In this document: one piece after another, positions 26,455 through 35,242 of the stretch
Numbering within the stretch: the stretch's first letter is position 1
Layout: every line of letters starts with the position of its first letter
Assembly (NCBI GenBank): GCA_021825945.1
Contig: JAKAFN010000001.1
Location: 186,001 to 250,000 of the forward strand
Direction of reading: 5' to 3'
Length of the DNA stretch: 64,000 nucleotides
Source of the DNA: Pseudomonadota bacterium
GTDB taxonomy: Bacteria; Pseudomonadota; Gammaproteobacteria; Burkholderiales; Burkholderiaceae_F
The notes under the pieces: model-generated
What the model was told of the DNA's origin: nothing
Seen by the model: the letters and a program-made list of their open reading frames with translations, nothing else
Database searches by the model: none
Made by a program: the position numbers and the translations under genes

Positions 26455-26540
26455 GACAACTCCCTCTCTTGTTTATGAGGATTCGTTAAGAAAAAACGGA
26501 ACGGCTTTCCTGGCTGCCGATCGCAGCGCCTAGCCTAGAT

Positions 26541-26559
26541 AGTAATGATTCTTATTTCG
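26541..26559. promoter_or_regulatory. Fur-like box
   Basis: AGTAATGATTCTTATTTCG matches 14 of 19 positions of the classical Fur box in its reverse orientation (AATAATGATTCTCATTATC). It stands out as an AT-rich island in GC-rich DNA. It is 87 bp upstream of the cupredoxin gene (minus strand) and 169 bp upstream of hemA (plus strand), so iron could regulate either or both. Confidence 0.55.
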
Positions 26560-26727
26560 ATTTACAACGGGGTTCACCCCCATCGCATGGGCCAAGGCGG
26601 TCCGGGGATGGGCGGGCAGCGGACGACCTGCTTCTCAAATGCATCATTTTCCCGTCATAATCCACGGCTGCTTGCGCTCGGGATGGATCCCCGCGGAGAA
26701 AATGTCGGAGCGCTCCGACGGACGACG

Positions 26728-28023
26728 ATGCAACTGCTGACCCTGGGATTGAATCACCAAACGGCGCCACTCGCCTTGCGGGAGCGTGTCGCGTTCCTGC
26801 CGCAGGAAATCGAGGGGACGATTGCGCGGCTGCGGCAGCGCTTCGCGAGCGCGGCGCGCGGAACGGTGACGGAAGCGGCGATCGTTTCGACCTGCAATCG
26901 GACGGAGTTCTATTGCGCGGTGGACGATCCGGAACCCGCGGGGACGGCGCTATCGGAATTCGTTGCCGAAGAAAAGGGCGTCGTCGCCAGCGATTTCATG
27001 CGTTCCTCGTATACGCTGCCTGCGGCCGATGCGGTCCGCCACGCGTTCCGGGTCGCGAGCGGTCTCGATTCGATGGTCCTGGGGGAGCCGCAGATCCTCG
27101 GGCAGATGAAGCAGGCGGAGCGGTTGGCGCGTCAGGCGGGAGGCCTTGGTCTGCTGCTGAATCACCTGTTCCAGCGTACCTTTGCGGTTGCCAAGGAAGT
27201 GCGCAGTTCGACCGAAATCGGCTCCCGGTCGGTGTCGATGGCCGCGGCGGCCGTGAAGATGGCCGAACGGATCTTCGGCGACATCGCCGACTGTCATGTG
27301 CTGTTCATCGGAGCGGGCGAAATGATCGAGCTGACGGCGACGCATTTCGCGGCCCGGCGGCCGAAGACGATCACCGTCGCGAATCGCACGCTCGAGCGTG
27401 CACACAACCTGGCGTCGCACCTCCATGGTCGGGCGATTCCGCTTTCCGATATTCCGGACGCGCTGGCGCACTTCGACATCGTCATCTCTTGCACCGCGAG
27501 TTCCCTGCCGATCATCGGGTTGGGCATGGTCGAGCGCGCGATCCGCAGCCGCCGTCATCGGCCGATGGTGGTGGTGGACCTTGCCGTGCCTCGCGATGTC
27601 GAGCCCGAGGTTTCGCGTCTCGATGACGTGTTCGTCTATACCGTCGATGATCTCGGCCAAGTGGTGCAAACCGGTCAGGAGGCACGCCAGGCCGCCGTTG
27701 CGCAGGCGGAGGTGATCATCGAGACCCGCGTGCGCGATTTCGAAAGCTGGCTTGCCGGCCGCGAGACGGTTCCGGTGATCCGCGACATGCGTGCGCGGGC
27801 GGAGTGTCTGCGCATGTACGAAATCGAGCGTGCGCGGCGGCAGATCGCCCGCGGCGAACCCGTCGAGGTGGTGCTGGATCGGTTTTCGCGCGCGCTCACC
27901 AACAAGTTCCTGCATGCGCCGATCGCGGTGCTCAACGAAGCGGTGGGTGCTTCCGATGACGAACGCGTGCGGCAGATCGGAATGCTCTCGCAGTTCTACC
28001 GCAAGCCGGCGAATCATCAGTGA
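26728..28023 (+). CDS. hemA: Glutamyl-tRNA reductase
   Basis: HemA reduces glutamyl-tRNA to glutamate-1-semialdehyde, the first committed step of C5 heme synthesis. The 431-residue protein begins [20 protein letters not shown] and has the catalytic Cys in [27 protein letters not shown], the NADPH Rossmann fold [16 protein letters not shown] plus [22 protein letters not shown], and the C-terminal dimerisation domain [14 protein letters not shown] follow. ATG 26728 gives the family's exact start. The next gene, prfA, is in the conserved betaproteobacterial hemA-prfA-prmC order. Confidence 0.97.
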   Translation: MQLLTLGLNHQTAPLALRERVAFLPQEIEGTIARLRQRFASAARGTVTEAAIVSTCNRTEFYCAVDDPEPAGTALSEFVAEEKGVVASDFMRSSYTLPAADAVRHAFRVASGLDSMVLGEPQILGQMKQAERLARQAGGLGLLLNHLFQRTFAVAKEVRSSTEIGSRSVSMAAAAVKMAERIFGDIADCHVLFIGAGEMIELTATHFAARRPKTITVANRTLERAHNLASHLHGRAIPLSDIPDALAHFDIVISCTASSLPIIGLGMVERAIRSRRHRPMVVVDLAVPRDVEPEVSRLDDVFVYTVDDLGQVVQTGQEARQAAVAQAEVIIETRVRDFESWLAGRETVPVIRDMRARAECLRMYEIERARRQIARGEPVEVVLDRFSRALTNKFLHAPIAVLNEAVGASDDERVRQIGMLSQFYRKPANHQ

Positions 28024-28140
28024 TGATCTTGCCCGGCCCGCGCTGGCCCGCATCGCGTTTCGAAGCGGCGGATGCCGCCGCGCCGATCATGCATTTTCCA
28101 CGACGTCATTAGCGTCCGCTGCGGGCGGATGCCGTTTCCC

Positions 28141-29223
28141 ATGAAAGAATCCATGCGGGCCAAACTGGCCCAGTTGGTTCATCGGCTCACCGAAATCGAC
28201 GCCGCGCTCGCGAGTGAGGACGCCGCGCGCGATCTCGACCAGTTCCGCCGCCTGTCGCGGGAACGCGCCGAACTCGAGCCTGTAGTCGCACGCTTTCGCG
28301 AGTATCTGGCGGCGGAGCAGGATCTGGATACTGCCCAGCAGATGATCGCCGACCCCGCACTGCGCGCGCTTGGCCAGGAGGAGGAGGGGGTCGCCCGGAC
28401 GCGGATCGCGACGCTCGAGGACGAACTGCAGCGACTTCTGCTGCCCACCGACCCGAACGACGAGCGCAATATCTTCCTCGAGATCCGTGCCGGCACCGGC
28501 GGCGAGGAGTCGGCCTTGTTCGCCGCGGCGCTGCTGCGCATGTATATGCGGTATGCCGAGCGCCGCCACTGGCAGACGGAGATCTTGTCGGAGAGCTCTT
28601 CCGATCTGGGCGGATACCGGGAAGTGATCGTCCGCATCGCCGGCGCCGGAGCGTACAGTCGTCTGAAGTTCGAGTCCGGAGTGCACCGCGTGCAGCGAGT
28701 TCCGGAGACCGAGGCGCAGGGCCGTATTCACACCTCCGCCTGCACGGTCGCCGTGCTGCCCGAGGCCGACGAGATCGAGGACGTGAAGTTCGACCCGAGC
28801 GAGTTGCGCATCGATGTGTTCCGCGCGTCCGGCGCCGGGGGGCAGCACGTCAATAAAACCGAGTCGGCCGTGCGGATCACCCATCTGCCGACTGGCCTGG
28901 TTGCGGAGTGTCAGGACGACCGATCGCAGCACAAGAACAAGGAGCGCGCACTCAAGATTCTTGCGGCGCGGGTCAAGGACGCGCAGGTCCGGGCACAGCA
29001 GCAAAGCCAGGCGTCGGCGCGCCGCTCGCTGGTCGGCACCGGCGACCGCTCGGAGCGGATCCGTACCTACAATTTCCCGCAGGGGCGGGTGACCGATCAT
29101 CGCATCAACTTGACGCTGTACAAGATCGACCAGATCATGGACGGCGACCTTGATGATCTGAGCAATGCGCTCACCGCGGAGTATCAGGCCGATCAGCTGG
29201 CGGCTTTGGCCGAGTCGGAATAG
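28141..29223 (+). CDS. prfA: Peptide chain release factor 1
   Basis: RF1 reads UAA and UAG and triggers peptide release. The 360-residue product has the helical N-terminal domain, the codon-recognition loop with P-E-T ([17 protein letters not shown]), the catalytic [18 protein letters not shown] (GGQ), and the C-terminal [20 protein letters not shown]. The N5-methylation target Gln of GGQ is modified by PrmC, encoded just downstream. ATG 28141 is preferred over the upstream in-frame ATG; another at 28153 is also possible. Confidence 0.97.
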   Translation: MKESMRAKLAQLVHRLTEIDAALASEDAARDLDQFRRLSRERAELEPVVARFREYLAAEQDLDTAQQMIADPALRALGQEEEGVARTRIATLEDELQRLLLPTDPNDERNIFLEIRAGTGGEESALFAAALLRMYMRYAERRHWQTEILSESSSDLGGYREVIVRIAGAGAYSRLKFESGVHRVQRVPETEAQGRIHTSACTVAVLPEADEIEDVKFDPSELRIDVFRASGAGGQHVNKTESAVRITHLPTGLVAECQDDRSQHKNKERALKILAARVKDAQVRAQQQSQASARRSLVGTGDRSERIRTYNFPQGRVTDHRINLTLYKIDQIMDGDLDDLSNALTAEYQADQLAALAESE

Positions 29224-29350
29224 CGTCGCTTCGGCGCTCCGGCCCGCGGGTTGCCGGCGAGGGTGTTGCGCTATGTCGTCCTCCCGGAAACGAGTTGGAA
29301 CTTTGGGTCTCCGGGGCAGTCTTTCCCTCTATTTCGATCCGGATTGCGCG

Positions 29351-30169
29351 ATGACCGATCCGAATGTCCAGGCGAGCGTTCTGTTGCGGCAATCCCGGCT
29401 GCCGTTCCGGGAGGCGCGCGCGCTGCTCGCCTTGGCCTTGGATGTGCCGCCGGAGCATCTCGTCGCCCATCCGGAAATCCCGGTGCACTCCGCGGCGCAA
29501 GGGCGATTTTCCGACCTGGCGGCACGGCGGCGCGGTGGCACACCGATGGCCTACCTGACGGGATTCCAGGAGTTCTACGGCCACGCCATCGAAGTGACGC
29601 CCGCCGTCCTCATTCCGCGGCCCGAGACGGAACTTCTGGTCGATACCGCAATCGGCATCCTGCCGTCCCGGCCGGGTGTTTCGGTACTGGAGCTCGGGAC
29701 CGGTTCGGGTTGCATCGCGATCACGCTGGCGTTGGCGCAGCCGCACTGGCAGGTCGTTGCGACCGATCGGTGCGTGCACGCCTTGGCGGTCGCGCGCCGG
29801 AACTGCAGTCGATTGCAGGCGCACGTCGCGCTGGTCGCTGCGGACTGGTTCGCGCCCTTGTGCGGCGCGCGGTTCGATCTGATCGTCTCCAATCCTCCCT
29901 ACATCGCGGAGGGCGACCCCCATCTGCCCGGTCTGACCCACGAACCCCGGCATGCCCTCACCGACGGTGCCGACGGATTGCGCGCACTGCGCACCATCAT
30001 CGCGAGCGCCGGGAAGCACCTGCGCCCGGGTGGCGTTCTGCTGCTCGAGCATGGCTATGACCAGGGATCGCAGGTGTATGCCTTGGCGCGGGAGCAAGGG
30101 TTTGGTTCGGTGGAGACTTTGCTGGATCTCGAGGGTCGCGATCGCGTCTGCCTGGCGCGTTGGCAGTGA
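29351..30169 (+). CDS. prmC: Release factor glutamine N5-methyltransferase
   Basis: PrmC (HemK) methylates the Gln of the GGQ loop in RF1 and RF2. The 272-residue protein has the N-terminal helical domain (about 1-80, with GGTPMAYLTGFQEFYGH), the SAM-binding loop VLELGTGSGCIAITLAL, and the catalytic NPPY in DLIVSNPPYIAEGDPHL. VLIPRPETELLVD is the family signature. ATG 29351 is preferred because sequence encoded upstream is not conserved; a clear ribosome-binding site is lacking. It lies downstream of its substrate gene prfA. Confidence 0.95.
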   Translation: MTDPNVQASVLLRQSRLPFREARALLALALDVPPEHLVAHPEIPVHSAAQGRFSDLAARRRGGTPMAYLTGFQEFYGHAIEVTPAVLIPRPETELLVDTAIGILPSRPGVSVLELGTGSGCIAITLALAQPHWQVVATDRCVHALAVARRNCSRLQAHVALVAADWFAPLCGARFDLIVSNPPYIAEGDPHLPGLTHEPRHALTDGADGLRALRTIIASAGKHLRPGGVLLLEHGYDQGSQVYALAREQGFGSVETLLDLEGRDRVCLARWQ

Positions 30170-30284
30170 GCGAGCCGGCCGTCCGCATGCTTCCCCACGC
30201 CGCGGACCGGGAATTCCGGGCGGCATCCGCGGTCTCATGCGTGTAGGATCTCGTTCAAAGTCCGTTTTTTCCTGGAATGCCATC

Positions 30285-30599
30285 ATGGAAGCGCAAGAGT
30301 TCATCCGGAAGACCGTCACCGAAAATCCCGTGGTTCTGTTCATGAAAGGCACGGCGCAATTCCCGCGTTGCGGGTTCTCGGGTCGCGCCGTGCAGATTCT
30401 CAAGGCTTGCGGAGTCAAGAACATCGTCATCGTCGATGTGCTCCAGGACGACGCCATCCGCCAGGCGATCAAGGACTACGCCAGTTGGCCGACGATCCCG
30501 CAGCTCTATGTCAAGGGGCAGTTCGTCGGCGGCTCCGACATCATGACGGAAATGTACGAAAGCGGGGAACTGCAGAACCTGCTCGACGCCACGAAGTGA
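30285..30599 (+). CDS. grxD: Monothiol glutaredoxin Grx4/GrxD
   Basis: This 104-residue CGFS-type glutaredoxin binds [2Fe-2S] with glutathione and delivers clusters or senses iron. Motifs are VVLFMKGTAQFPRCGFSGRA (single active Cys), the cis-Pro segment YASWPTIPQLYVKGQFVGG, and GSDIMTEMYESGELQNLL. Length is standard. The gene sits 115 bp after prmC and overlaps ubiX (TGATG). Confidence 0.97.
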   Translation: MEAQEFIRKTVTENPVVLFMKGTAQFPRCGFSGRAVQILKACGVKNIVIVDVLQDDAIRQAIKDYASWPTIPQLYVKGQFVGGSDIMTEMYESGELQNLLDATK

Positions 30600-31192
30600 T
30601 GCCGCGGCGCGTCGTTGTCGCGGTCACCGGCGCATCGGGTGCCGTGTATGGCGTGCGACTGCTCCGGCATCTGCGTGCGGCCGGTGGAGTGGAAACCCAT
30701 GTCGTGGTCTCTCACGCCGGGGCTTTGAGTGCATTTCAGGAAGTCGGGATCAAGCGCGCGGGCATCGAAGCGCTGGCCGATGTCGCCTACGGCGTATCGG
30801 ACATCGGCGCGGCCATCGCCTCCGGGTCGTTCGCTTGGGAATCGATGGTGATCGCGCCGTGCTCGGGGAAGACGCTGGCTGCGGTCGCTTGTGGTTTTGC
30901 CGACAATCTGATCACCCGCGCTGCCGATGTCACGCTCAAGGAGCGACGGCGCCTGGTTCTGCTCGTTCGCGAGGCGCCCCTGCATGCGGCGCATCTGCGC
31001 AACATGCAGGAGGTGACGCAGATGGGCGGCATCGTCTTTCCGCCCGTGCCCGCGTTCTATCATCGCCCCCGCTCGATCGAGGAATTGGTGGATCAGACGA
31101 TCGCGCGCGTGCTCGATCTGATCGGCGTCGAACACCAGCTCGCGCCGCGGTGGCGCGGCGTGGCGGCGCCCGAAGGCGGTTCCGAGACATGA
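30599..31192 (+). CDS. ubiX: Flavin prenyltransferase UbiX
   Basis: UbiX attaches a dimethylallyl group to FMN to make the prenyl-FMN cofactor of UbiD decarboxylases, needed for ubiquinone synthesis. The 197-residue product has the FMN loop VVVAVTGASGAVYGVRLLR, IAPCSGKTLAAVACGFADNLI, and VREAPLHAAHLRNM, all family-specific. The start ATG overlaps the grxD stop (TGATG), so the two are translationally coupled. No ubiD is in the window. Confidence 0.96.
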   Translation: MPRRVVVAVTGASGAVYGVRLLRHLRAAGGVETHVVVSHAGALSAFQEVGIKRAGIEALADVAYGVSDIGAAIASGSFAWESMVIAPCSGKTLAAVACGFADNLITRAADVTLKERRRLVLLVREAPLHAAHLRNMQEVTQMGGIVFPPVPAFYHRPRSIEELVDQTIARVLDLIGVEHQLAPRWRGVAAPEGGSET

Positions 31193-31323
31193 CCTGTTAC
31201 GTTCTGCCGGCAATGGTTCGGCGGCGTTCCTGTCCGATCGATTTACAATGACCTCCGTCGTCGTTGCGGGTTTTCCGCATCGGATTCGCCGGCCGTCCGG
31301 ATTTTTTTGCGGGGAGGTTCGTC

Positions 31324-31863
31324 ATGCGTCCGTTTTCCTGGGGACTCGGAGTCGTTGCCGGTGCCACCATCTTGGCATTGGCCGGTTGTCAGACCATGCC
31401 GACCGGCCCGACCGTGCAAGTCATGCCGGCACCCGGGAAGCCCTTCGACGTGTTCGCAGGCGAAGACCAGGTCTGCAAGGCGTACGCGTCGCAGTCGATC
31501 GCGGGCGGCAAGTCTTCGACGACCAACTCGCAGGTGGCCGGTACCGTTGCGGCGACGGCGCTGGGTGCCGTGGCGGGCGCACTGCTGGGTAACAACAGCG
31601 AGTCTGCCGCCGCCGGCGCCGGCGTCGGACTGATCGCCGGTACGGCGATGGGTGCCGGTCAGGGATCCGGCGATAGCTACACCCTGCAGCGACAGTACAA
31701 CATCGCGTACATGCAATGCATGTACGCGAAGGGCAATATCGTCCCCGGGATGGCGCCCAACTACCGCATGGGCAATCCGCCTCCGCCTCCGCCCCCGCAG
31801 TCGCAAGGAAATCTTCCGCCACCGCCTCCGCCGCCTCCCGGCTATGGCGGCGAAGGCTACTGA
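31324..31863 (+). CDS. Glycine-zipper lipoprotein
   Basis: This 179-residue envelope lipoprotein has signal LGVVAGATILALAGC with a textbook lipobox (L-A-G-C). A glycine-zipper region follows (about 70-115, GTVAATALGAVAGALLGNN and GAGVGLIAGTAMGAGQGSG) that can form a membrane hairpin, as in the SlyB/OmpA-like YMGG families. After YNIAYMQCMYAKGN comes a Pro-rich tail (PPPPPP twice) ending in YGGEGY. GGGGAGG precedes ATG 31324. It is probably an outer-membrane stability or stress protein. Confidence 0.8.
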   Translation: MRPFSWGLGVVAGATILALAGCQTMPTGPTVQVMPAPGKPFDVFAGEDQVCKAYASQSIAGGKSSTTNSQVAGTVAATALGAVAGALLGNNSESAAAGAGVGLIAGTAMGAGQGSGDSYTLQRQYNIAYMQCMYAKGNIVPGMAPNYRMGNPPPPPPPQSQGNLPPPPPPPPGYGGEGY

Positions 31864-31988
31864 CGACGGGCATCCCGCGTCGCGGTGGACGCGGCCTGTC
31901 GTCCGCCTTCTTTCCCGGTCACCGCACGATGATGGCGGCGCTGCCATGCGCTGCGGGTTCGTCGGTCGTCGGCCGGGAGATGCAACGG

Positions 31989-32024
31989 CGTCAAATTGAC
32001 GGGACCATCGATGCCCTCTTAGAC
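31989..32024 (+). promoter_or_regulatory. Promoter with overlapping operator for the Ehr operon
   Basis: A sigma-70-like promoter, TTGACG (31996-32001), 17 bp, TTAGAC (32019-32024), precedes the six-gene membrane-complex operon by 118 bp. The -35 is the right arm of a near-perfect inverted repeat, CGTCAAATTGACG (31989-32001, arms CGTCAA/TTGACG around one base), so a repressor or activator could act here. The -10 is a weak match. Confidence 0.45.
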
Positions 32025-32141
32025 TACGCACCAATGCGATGGCGATGGAGTTCGCCATAACTGCCGCCGGCACCGAGCCTGTGGCTGATGACTCCTACCT
32101 GGTGCCGCGAACTGCGGTGTGCTCGTGCCATGGGGGAGTCG

Positions 32142-33086
32142 ATGGAAGGCCATGTTGTCCTTCAGCAGATCGCGCAAGTGCTGACCATCGCGCTGTTTGC
32201 TCCTTTGCTGCACGGGGTGATCGCAACCCTCGAGGAACGGGTCCAGCGCGGAACCGGCCCCTCGATATGGCAGCCGTATCGCGACCTCTACAAGCTTGTC
32301 GGCAAGGAAATCGTGGTTCCGGCAACGGCGTCGTGGGTGTTCTGGGCGGCACCCGTGGTGGCCTGCACGGCGATGCTGACCGTGCCCATCCTGATTCCCG
32401 TGCTGACGGACTATCCGTTGCCGCTGTCGGACATGGGGGACATCCTCGGCGGCGGGCTGATCCTGACCCTCGGCGGCTTTGCCATTCTTCTGGCCGGATT
32501 GGATAGCGGTCATCCCTACGGCGGCCTGGGATCGAGCCGCGAAGTGATGCTGGCGATCCTCGCCGAGCCGACGCTGATCATGGTGTTCGTCGGCATCACG
32601 CTCCTGGCGCAGGCGATGTTGCCATTCGTCGTCAACCATCTGCTGATCGCACAGCCGGCGGTGTTCTGGAGCCCTGCGCACCTGTTCCTCGTTGCGGCAT
32701 TCTTCATTCTCCTGACCGTCGAGACCGAGCGCCTGCCGATCCATTCGTCGATTCATTATGAGATCTACATGATCGGCGAGGCGCGCATCCTGGAGTATTC
32801 CGGCCCGCTGCTCGCGATGCTCAAGTGGGCTTCATGGATGAAGCAGGCGATCCTTTACACCATCTTCCTCAACGTACTGACGCTGCCTTGGGGGCTATCG
32901 CACCGGGGCAGCGCGATCGGGATCCTCGGAGCGCTGATCGCGTTACTGGCGAAGTGGCTGGCGTTGGGGCTGGTGATGGTCGCGGTCGACACGGCGCAGT
33001 CGCGGTTGCGTTTTTATCGTTATCAGGAGCCGCTGGCGCTGTCATTCCTGATGGCCATCCTGGCGGTGATCGCACGCCAAATCTGA
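32142..33086 (+). CDS. hyfC: Ehr complex subunit, NuoH/HyfC-like
   Basis: This 314-residue integral membrane protein of the NuoH/HycD/HyfC family is the proton-path subunit that docks the hydrophilic arm in complex I and group 4 hydrogenases. About eight membrane helices are visible. The conserved cytoplasmic loops appear as RGTGPSIWQPYRDLYKLVGKE, GSSREVMLAILAEP (the NuoH E-P-rich loop), and TVETERLPIHSSIHYEIYM (HycD-type loop). ATG 32142 was chosen because GGGGGAG lies five bases upstream; two upstream in-frame ATGs lack this. It is the first gene of the operon. Confidence 0.93.
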   Translation: MEGHVVLQQIAQVLTIALFAPLLHGVIATLEERVQRGTGPSIWQPYRDLYKLVGKEIVVPATASWVFWAAPVVACTAMLTVPILIPVLTDYPLPLSDMGDILGGGLILTLGGFAILLAGLDSGHPYGGLGSSREVMLAILAEPTLIMVFVGITLLAQAMLPFVVNHLLIAQPAVFWSPAHLFLVAAFFILLTVETERLPIHSSIHYEIYMIGEARILEYSGPLLAMLKWASWMKQAILYTIFLNVLTLPWGLSHRGSAIGILGALIALLAKWLALGLVMVAVDTAQSRLRFYRYQEPLALSFLMAILAVIARQI

Positions 33087-33098
33087 ACGGACCCGGTC

Positions 33099-33779
33099 AT
33101 GCTCATTTTCCATCTGGATCCGGTCGCGCAGGCACTGTTCAGCCTGCTGGTCATCGTGGCGCTGATCCTGTCGTTCGTGATGCTCGGTTCCCACTGGATC
33201 AAGAACCACATCTTTGCCTTTGCGGCGGAATCGTGGGCGATCGCTGCCTTGTCTGCCGCAGTCGGCATCTACGGCCACTATCCGGAACTGGTGTTCATCG
33301 CGGCGCTCACGGTGCTGTTCCGAGGAACATTGCTGCCCTACCTGCTGATACGCATCGTGAACGATCTGAAGCAGAACCGGGAATTCACGCCTTTGTTGCA
33401 ACCGTCGAGCAGTATGGTGCTCGGGGCCATGCTGGTGGTGTTCTCGTACGCCTTGGCACATCGCCTCGGCCTGCGCATGAAACTGGCGGACAACATCGCG
33501 GTGCTGGCGCTGATGGCGATGTTCGCGCTCAAACTCATCGGATTCCTGATGCTGGTTTTGCGTGCCGAGGCGGTGAGTTCGATTCTCGGGCTGCTGGTCA
33601 TCGAAAACGGCATCTTTCTCGGTTCGCAGATCCTGGTTCCCGGCATGCCGCTGCTCCTGGAACTCGTGATCCTGTTCGACCTGTTGATCATCGTCTCCAC
33701 CTTCGGCATGCTGATCCGATTCCTGCATAAGGAAGTCGGCACCACCAGTAGCCGCGAACTCACGCGTCTGGTGGGGTGA
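33099..33779 (+). CDS. hyfE: Ehr complex subunit, HyfE-like
   Basis: This 226-residue membrane protein resembles HyfE, whose C-terminal half is NuoK-like. There are seven or so hydrophobic helices, with the NuoK-type signature near the end (LGLLVIENGIFLGSQIL), where the conserved Glu lies in a membrane helix, and ELVILFDLLIIVSTFGMLI. In hydrogenase-4 type complexes this subunit links the core to antiporter-like subunits. It lies 12 bp after the NuoH-like gene and 4 bp before the next. Confidence 0.91.
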   Translation: MLIFHLDPVAQALFSLLVIVALILSFVMLGSHWIKNHIFAFAAESWAIAALSAAVGIYGHYPELVFIAALTVLFRGTLLPYLLIRIVNDLKQNREFTPLLQPSSSMVLGAMLVVFSYALAHRLGLRMKLADNIAVLALMAMFALKLIGFLMLVLRAEAVSSILGLLVIENGIFLGSQILVPGMPLLLELVILFDLLIIVSTFGMLIRFLHKEVGTTSSRELTRLVG

Positions 33780-33783
33780 AACG

Positions 33784-35241
33784 ATGATCTGGACCCTGCT
33801 CTATGCGATCTGGGCAGTCACCTTCTTGGCATTGGTAGGATCTTGGGTGTCCCGCCGAGGGCGCCTGGCGGAGGCATTGAACCTCGTCGCCGCGGTGGTG
33901 GACTTCGCGCTGGTATGCGTGCTCCTCGCCGCGACGCCGGCACAGGGGGCCACCGCACTGCAGGGATACCTGCTGCTCGACGGGTTTGGCGTCTGGGTGA
34001 TGTTCTGTCTGGCGATCGTCTATCTTCTGGCATCGATCTACGCCATCGGGTACATGCGCTGGATGCACGGAGAACAGGCGCGTCTGCACCGCTTCTATGC
34101 CTTGTTCGCCGCGTTCGCGCTGACGATGTTCCTCGCCCCGGCGCAAAACAATCCGGGGCTGTACTGGATCGCGATCGATCTCACCACCATCGTCAGCGCA
34201 TTCCTGGTCGGATTTCAGCGCGCTCCCGAGAGCATCGAGGCGGCGTGGAAATACATCGTCATCGTCTCCGCCGGGCTCGGGCTTGCGCTTCTCGGCACAG
34301 TGCTCTTCTACTGGGCCGGAACCTTCGAACTCGGTCCGGTGTACGACATGACCTGGGCCGGATTCGGCGCCATTACCCCGAAGGCCGAGCCGGTTCTGTT
34401 GCTGCTGAGTTTTTTGCTGGTACTGGTCGGGTATGGAACCAAGGTGGGCTTGGCGCCGATGCATACCTGGCTTCCGGATGCCCATAGCGAAGGCCCGGCA
34501 CCGGTATCGGCGATGCTCTCGGGCGGTCTGCTCAACTGCGCGATGCTGGGGATCGTGCGGTATCTCGTCGTGCTTCGCGGCACCACGATCGAGGTGACCG
34601 CCTCCACCGCGCTCGTCGCGCTCGGCGCATTGTCGCTACTGGTGGCGGCGTTGTTCATTACGCGACAGACCATCGTCAAACGTCTGGCGGCATATTCCAG
34701 CGTCGAGCATATGGGAGTCATCGCCCTGGGATTCGGGTTCGGCGGTCCGCTCGGAGTGATCGGGGCGCTCTATCACATGCTCAATCACTCGCTCGCCAAG
34801 TCACTGATGTTCTTCGGCGCCGGCAATATGATGCATGCGTTCGAGAGCAAGGACATGGATCGGATTCGCCGCGTCCTACGATTTTTTCCGCGCTCGGGTG
34901 CGATCTGGCTGGCAGGCGCGGTTGCCATCACCGGAGCGCCGCCATTTGGACTGTTCTTGTCGGAATTGACGATTCTGCGCGGTGGCATGGCAAGCCGAAA
35001 TGCTTGGGCGGTCTGGTGGATGGGCGTGCTGCTGATCGTCATCTTCATCGGATTTCTCTCGAAGTTCCGCGCCATGTTCTTCGGTCCGAGGCCCGACCAT
35101 TCGCCGCACTTGCGACTGCGGGCGCTCCATGTATTGCCGATGGGCCTGGCGCTTGCGGCGATTTTGCTGCTCGGGCTGTGGTGGCTGCCCGCGATCTGGC
35201 GGCACCTCGCCGACATTGCGACGCAGTTGGGAGGTGCGTGA
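33784..35241 (+). CDS. hyfF: Ehr complex antiporter-like subunit, HyfF-like
   Basis: This 485-residue antiporter-like subunit (NuoL/M/N family, HyfF type) has about 14 membrane helices. It keeps the proton-channel residues of the family: the Lys in GTKVGLAPMHTWLPDAHSEGP, the HXXXHSLAKS-type motif in YHMLNHSLAKSLMFF, and the helix-7 Lys region RQTIVKRLAAYSSVEHMG. It would translocate protons or sodium driven by redox chemistry in the hydrophilic arm. Confidence 0.94.
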   Translation: MIWTLLYAIWAVTFLALVGSWVSRRGRLAEALNLVAAVVDFALVCVLLAATPAQGATALQGYLLLDGFGVWVMFCLAIVYLLASIYAIGYMRWMHGEQARLHRFYALFAAFALTMFLAPAQNNPGLYWIAIDLTTIVSAFLVGFQRAPESIEAAWKYIVIVSAGLGLALLGTVLFYWAGTFELGPVYDMTWAGFGAITPKAEPVLLLLSFLLVLVGYGTKVGLAPMHTWLPDAHSEGPAPVSAMLSGGLLNCAMLGIVRYLVVLRGTTIEVTASTALVALGALSLLVAALFITRQTIVKRLAAYSSVEHMGVIALGFGFGGPLGVIGALYHMLNHSLAKSLMFFGAGNMMHAFESKDMDRIRRVLRFFPRSGAIWLAGAVAITGAPPFGLFLSELTILRGGMASRNAWAVWWMGVLLIVIFIGFLSKFRAMFFGPRPDHSPHLRLRALHVLPMGLALAAILLLGLWWLPAIWRHLADIATQLGGA

Positions 35242-35242
35242 G

